From: an uncultured Verrucomicrobiota bacterium
GTDB lineage: Bacteria > Verrucomicrobiota > Verrucomicrobiia > Opitutales > Seribacteraceae
Assembly (NCBI GenBank): GCA_902612125.1
Contig: CACMBV010000011.1
Coordinates: 1-64,000, forward strand
DNA: 64,000 nucleotides
Direction of reading: 5' to 3'
How positions within the stretch are numbered: the stretch's first letter is position 1; the number at the start of each line of letters is the position of its first letter. Below the pieces are notes generated by a model. It was not told the DNA's origin, made no database searches, and saw only the letters and a program-made list of their open reading frames with translations. Positions 61,512-64,000 of this stretch are shown piece after piece. The position numbers were made by a program, and so were the translations under genes.

Positions 61512-64000
61512 TTATTGGGGCAAGGCTTGAAGGTACTTTTGCAAAAGTTTGTCAGTCTTGGCTTTTTGTTGATCGACCCTGTGTTTGAAATCAGCGTATT
61601 CTTTTTGTTTTAAATTGAGCTGAATCTGTGCGTCTTTTAGGAAATTTTCTTTTTCATGGAGAACCCTGGGCGCACTCTCCCGCATCTTCATGATTTCAGC
61701 AAGTTCGGACTCAGCTTCGGTAATGGCTAATTTGGTCTCCACTAATTGCTGCCTTCTTGAAAGAAGCTTGGCGTCGGCACTCTGCAGGTCTTTTTGGAGC
61801 AGGGTCAGTGACTCAGTAAGTTTGGTTCCAGCCTGAACTAGAGCCTGATTTTCAGGATCCGATTTTGTCAGAGCTTGGTTTTGTATGCGGATATCATCCA
61901 TCTTTTGAAGAAAGGAAGCTTTCTGAATTTTGATCCTAGAAATTTGTTTAAGTTCGGAGTCTTCAATCTCCAGATGAGATTTTCTTTCAGCAATAGACTG
62001 CTGATGTTCGGATATTTTCCGGGGCAAGGAAGATAAGGCGTAGGTGGCATTATCTACTGCCTGCTGAGCGGATGAAAAAATATTTTTTGACTCCTCAAGC
62101 AGATCATCCAGTACACGCAGATCCTCCTCTAAGAAGCGAAGTGTCAGGATTTCCTGATGACGGGTAAAATTGATGGATTCTGCTTTCCAACGGTAAAGAT
62201 TACGCTCAGAGGCCTTTGTTATGGATTTTGCCACGGCTACTTCTGCAGCGGGTTTTTTGATATCTTCCTTTGCCTGACTTAGAAGCTGTTCTGCGGAGGA
62301 GAATGCTTTTTTCGCCTGATCTCTCTTGGTTGTCATGGCTGCTTGGTTCTGTTGCGATTGTTTCCGGGACTTTTCCATCAAGGTTACATTTGACTGTAAG
62401 ACCGAAACCGTCTTTCTTGCTCCCTCCAGATCGTTGGCTGCCTGAGTGACCTTCCCAGATAATGAAGTGTTTAAGGCTGCATATTTTTCCACTTCCTTTT
62501 TATGCTGTGCGGTCAAATGACTGGCGTGCAGATAGGACTTCTCCATGGCTTCCATCTCAAGTTTGACCTTCTTGTATGTTTCTGTGTAGGATATATCATC
62601 CTGATTTTTAGACTGGGCTTGGTTCGCTTTGTGGAAGGATTCCTTAATTTGACTGAGTTGGGTGGAACGATCATTGGTTATTTCTGTCCACTTATTAAAT
62701 TCGTTAATTTGTTCGGTGTGTTTTTTTTGATTTGCATTAAGCTCTTTTTTCTTGGCTTCGTTCAGGGCAGTTTTTTCATTCTGAATTTTGGTTTTATTAG
62801 CCAGATCCGCGAGTGCCTGATCAAGAGCTGTCTCGGATTGTTGGGCGGCAGAGACCGCATCCTGCAATGCTTTTTCCGCGACTTGCAGGGAAGATTTGCT
62901 TGTGGCAACTTGCTTAGTTAGGTCATCCACCTTCTTCTGGAATGGCAGAAGTTGATGCCGTGCTTTCTTGAGGGAAGATTGATCTTTGGCAAGTTGCTTA
63001 GTCGCCAGCGTGATTCTCGTTTCGAGGGTGGGGGGGTTGGTGTTTAGGTCGCCCAAATGCGTACCTTCTGCTGTGTTCCACACACCAATTTTCCCAGTCC
63101 AGTCACCGGCGATGATTTTCGATCCGTCGTGGGAGAGGCGGGATTCCATCACAATATCTGCAAATCCTGAAATGGTGCGAAGACCCTTTCCGTTTCCGTC
63201 CCAAAATTTTACGGTTTTATCCCGACCGGCGGTGACAATGTTTCCGTTTTTGGCGTAATGAGCCGAAAGCGTGCCCCCGGTATGAGCATTCCAGGTGCGG
63301 ACTTGTTTACCATTCATCATTTCCCAGGTGCGTACAGCTCCATCTTCCGAAGTGGACAAGAGGACATTACCGTCCGCCCGCCAACTAAGGCTGGTAATTT
63401 CCTGCTTGTGCCCATCAAGGGTATAAAAAGGATTGCCGGTTCCCGCCTCCCAGACGAAAAGACCCCCATTGCGGTCAGCGGTTGCAAGGAGAACGCCGTC
63501 GGGTGAGAATGCAACCTGCGTGACCCACTCTGAATGTTTTTTGATTTGGTAAAGAATTTCATTGGTGGTTAAATCAAAAACCTTAATCAGTTTGTTGGTT
63601 CCTCCAATGGCAACAAGTGATTGATCCGCGGAAATGTCCGCAGTGAGAATGGTGTCCTGTTCTTCGCCGACACTCACAACCCGGCGTCCAGTTTCCACCT
63701 CCCAACCGGCAACATTCCCACTCTTACCTCCCCGTCCTCCCGAGGCAATGAGCAGTTTTCCATTACGACTGAAGTTCATGGATTCAATAAATCCCTCTTC
63801 ATAGCTAAGAATGCCTAAAATTTGCCGGTTTTCGGTATGGTAGAGAATCACTTGTTTTTGGCCAGCCAAAGCCACCAAAGGAGACCATGGAGCCACCGCC
63901 ATTGCGGATGGGGCAAATGCACGGTCAGTAACCACTGCGGGTTGCAAGGAAAGGTGTTTGGGCATGGGTGGGGGGCCTTTGGGCTTGCCAATGGTAACCG
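61512..64000 (-). CDS. WD40 and long coiled-coil protein, 5' end cut by window edge
   Basis: Visible part 829 codons, running open in frame past the first in-window ATG (63965) to the edge: residues just before it read VTIGKPKGPPP, matching the linker found inside planctomycete proteins that begin with a PSCyt1 cytochrome domain. WD40 repeats (KHSEWVTQVAFSPDGVLLAT, DGHKQEITSLSWRADGNVLL) span the first ~300 residues; the rest is coiled coil rich in Gln, Lys and Ala. Typical family members carry N-terminal CXXCH heme motifs; those would lie beyond the edge. Confidence 0.85.
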   Translation of the reverse strand, partial: VTIGKPKGPPPMPKHLSLQPAVVTDRAFAPSAMAVAPWSPLVALAGQKQVILYHTENRQILGILSYEEGFIESMNFSRNGKLLIASGGRGGKSGNVAGWEVETGRRVVSVGEEQDTILTADISADQSLVAIGGTNKLIKVFDLTTNEILYQIKKHSEWVTQVAFSPDGVLLATADRNGGLFVWEAGTGNPFYTLDGHKQEITSLSWRADGNVLLSTSEDGAVRTWEMMNGKQVRTWNAHTGGTLSAHYAKNGNIVTAGRDKTVKFWDGNGKGLRTISGFADIVMESRLSHDGSKIIAGDWTGKIGVWNTAEGTHLGDLNTNPPTLETRITLATKQLAKDQSSLKKARHQLLPFQKKVDDLTKQVATSKSSLQVAEKALQDAVSAAQQSETALDQALADLANKTKIQNEKTALNEAKKKELNANQKKHTEQINEFNKWTEITNDRSTQLSQIKESFHKANQAQSKNQDDISYTETYKKVKLEMEAMEKSYLHASHLTAQHKKEVEKYAALNTSLSGKVTQAANDLEGARKTVSVLQSNVTLMEKSRKQSQQNQAAMTTKRDQAKKAFSSAEQLLSQAKEDIKKPAAEVAVAKSITKASERNLYRWKAESINFTRHQEILTLRFLEEDLRVLDDLLEESKNIFSSAQQAVDNATYALSSLPRKISEHQQSIAERKSHLEIEDSELKQISRIKIQKASFLQKMDDIRIQNQALTKSDPENQALVQAGTKLTESLTLLQKDLQSADAKLLSRRQQLVETKLAITEAESELAEIMKMRESAPRVLHEKENFLKDAQIQLNLKQKEYADFKHRVDQQKAKTDKLLQKYLQALPQ

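Overview
The window looks like a chromosomal segment of a marine Gram-negative bacterium of the PVC group, most likely Verrucomicrobiota near Opitutales/Puniceicoccales. I infer this from a DUF1501 plus PSCyt1/DUF1549/DUF1553 gene pair, formylglycine sulfatase, a planctomycete-style cytochrome/WD40/coiled-coil protein, HtrA/SirB1 and SHD1 chimeras, and a Trp/Tyr/Gly-rich C-terminal surface domain. There is no 16S gene, so the assignment is inference. GC content is moderate, and the 34.4-52.5 kb stretch is visibly AT-richer.

Left core (1-34.3 kb), in order: a partial cupredoxin; a carbohydrate ABC transporter whose ATPase gene lies convergent to it; a diheme cytochrome c lipoprotein; an AmgK/MurU cell-wall recycling pair; the DUF1501/DUF1553 pair; a minus-strand block of Ser/Thr kinase, rpoN, tsaB-like gene and alr; an A-type Fe-S carrier and an orphan DsbD alpha domain; argS; a thymidine phosphorylase with a divergent motif; an EF-P with Arg at the loop tip; exonuclease III, ribD and rdgB; a flagellin-like gene next to a sulfatase; monomeric isocitrate dehydrogenase; a C39-like secreted protein; a GntP permease; and a coiled-coil protein.

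The most striking part is 34.4-52.5 kb. An integrative element of about 18 kb splits a tRNA-Thr(CGU) gene in its anticodon arm. The 5' half lies at 34402-34441 and the 3' half at 52498-52533, and a 15-bp att core (ATCTCATTCGTAATG) is repeated at both junctions. Neither junction rebuilds the tRNA. The element carries its own full-length tRNA-Thr(CGU), with a compensated acceptor stem and an altered att region, antisense to the last codons of its tyrosine recombinase. It also carries an excisionase-like HTH gene, a BT4734/VirE-N-type replication gene apparently cut in two at a 13-bp tandem repeat, several small unknown genes, and cargo of an autotransporter plus a 3157-residue exported protein. 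That giant contains nested choice-of-anchor-I propellers, two Fn3 domains and a 5'-nucleotidase. I see no conjugation, capsid or helicase genes, so transfer would need a helper.

Right core (52.5-64 kb): small membrane and lipoprotein genes, a LysR regulator, a discoidin-domain protein, a BASS-family transporter, a TPR-like gene running into a pseudopilin gene across an 8-G tract that looks one base short of an ATGA overlap, an HtrA-like protease with a SirB1 domain, and a WD40/coiled-coil protein cut by the window edge.
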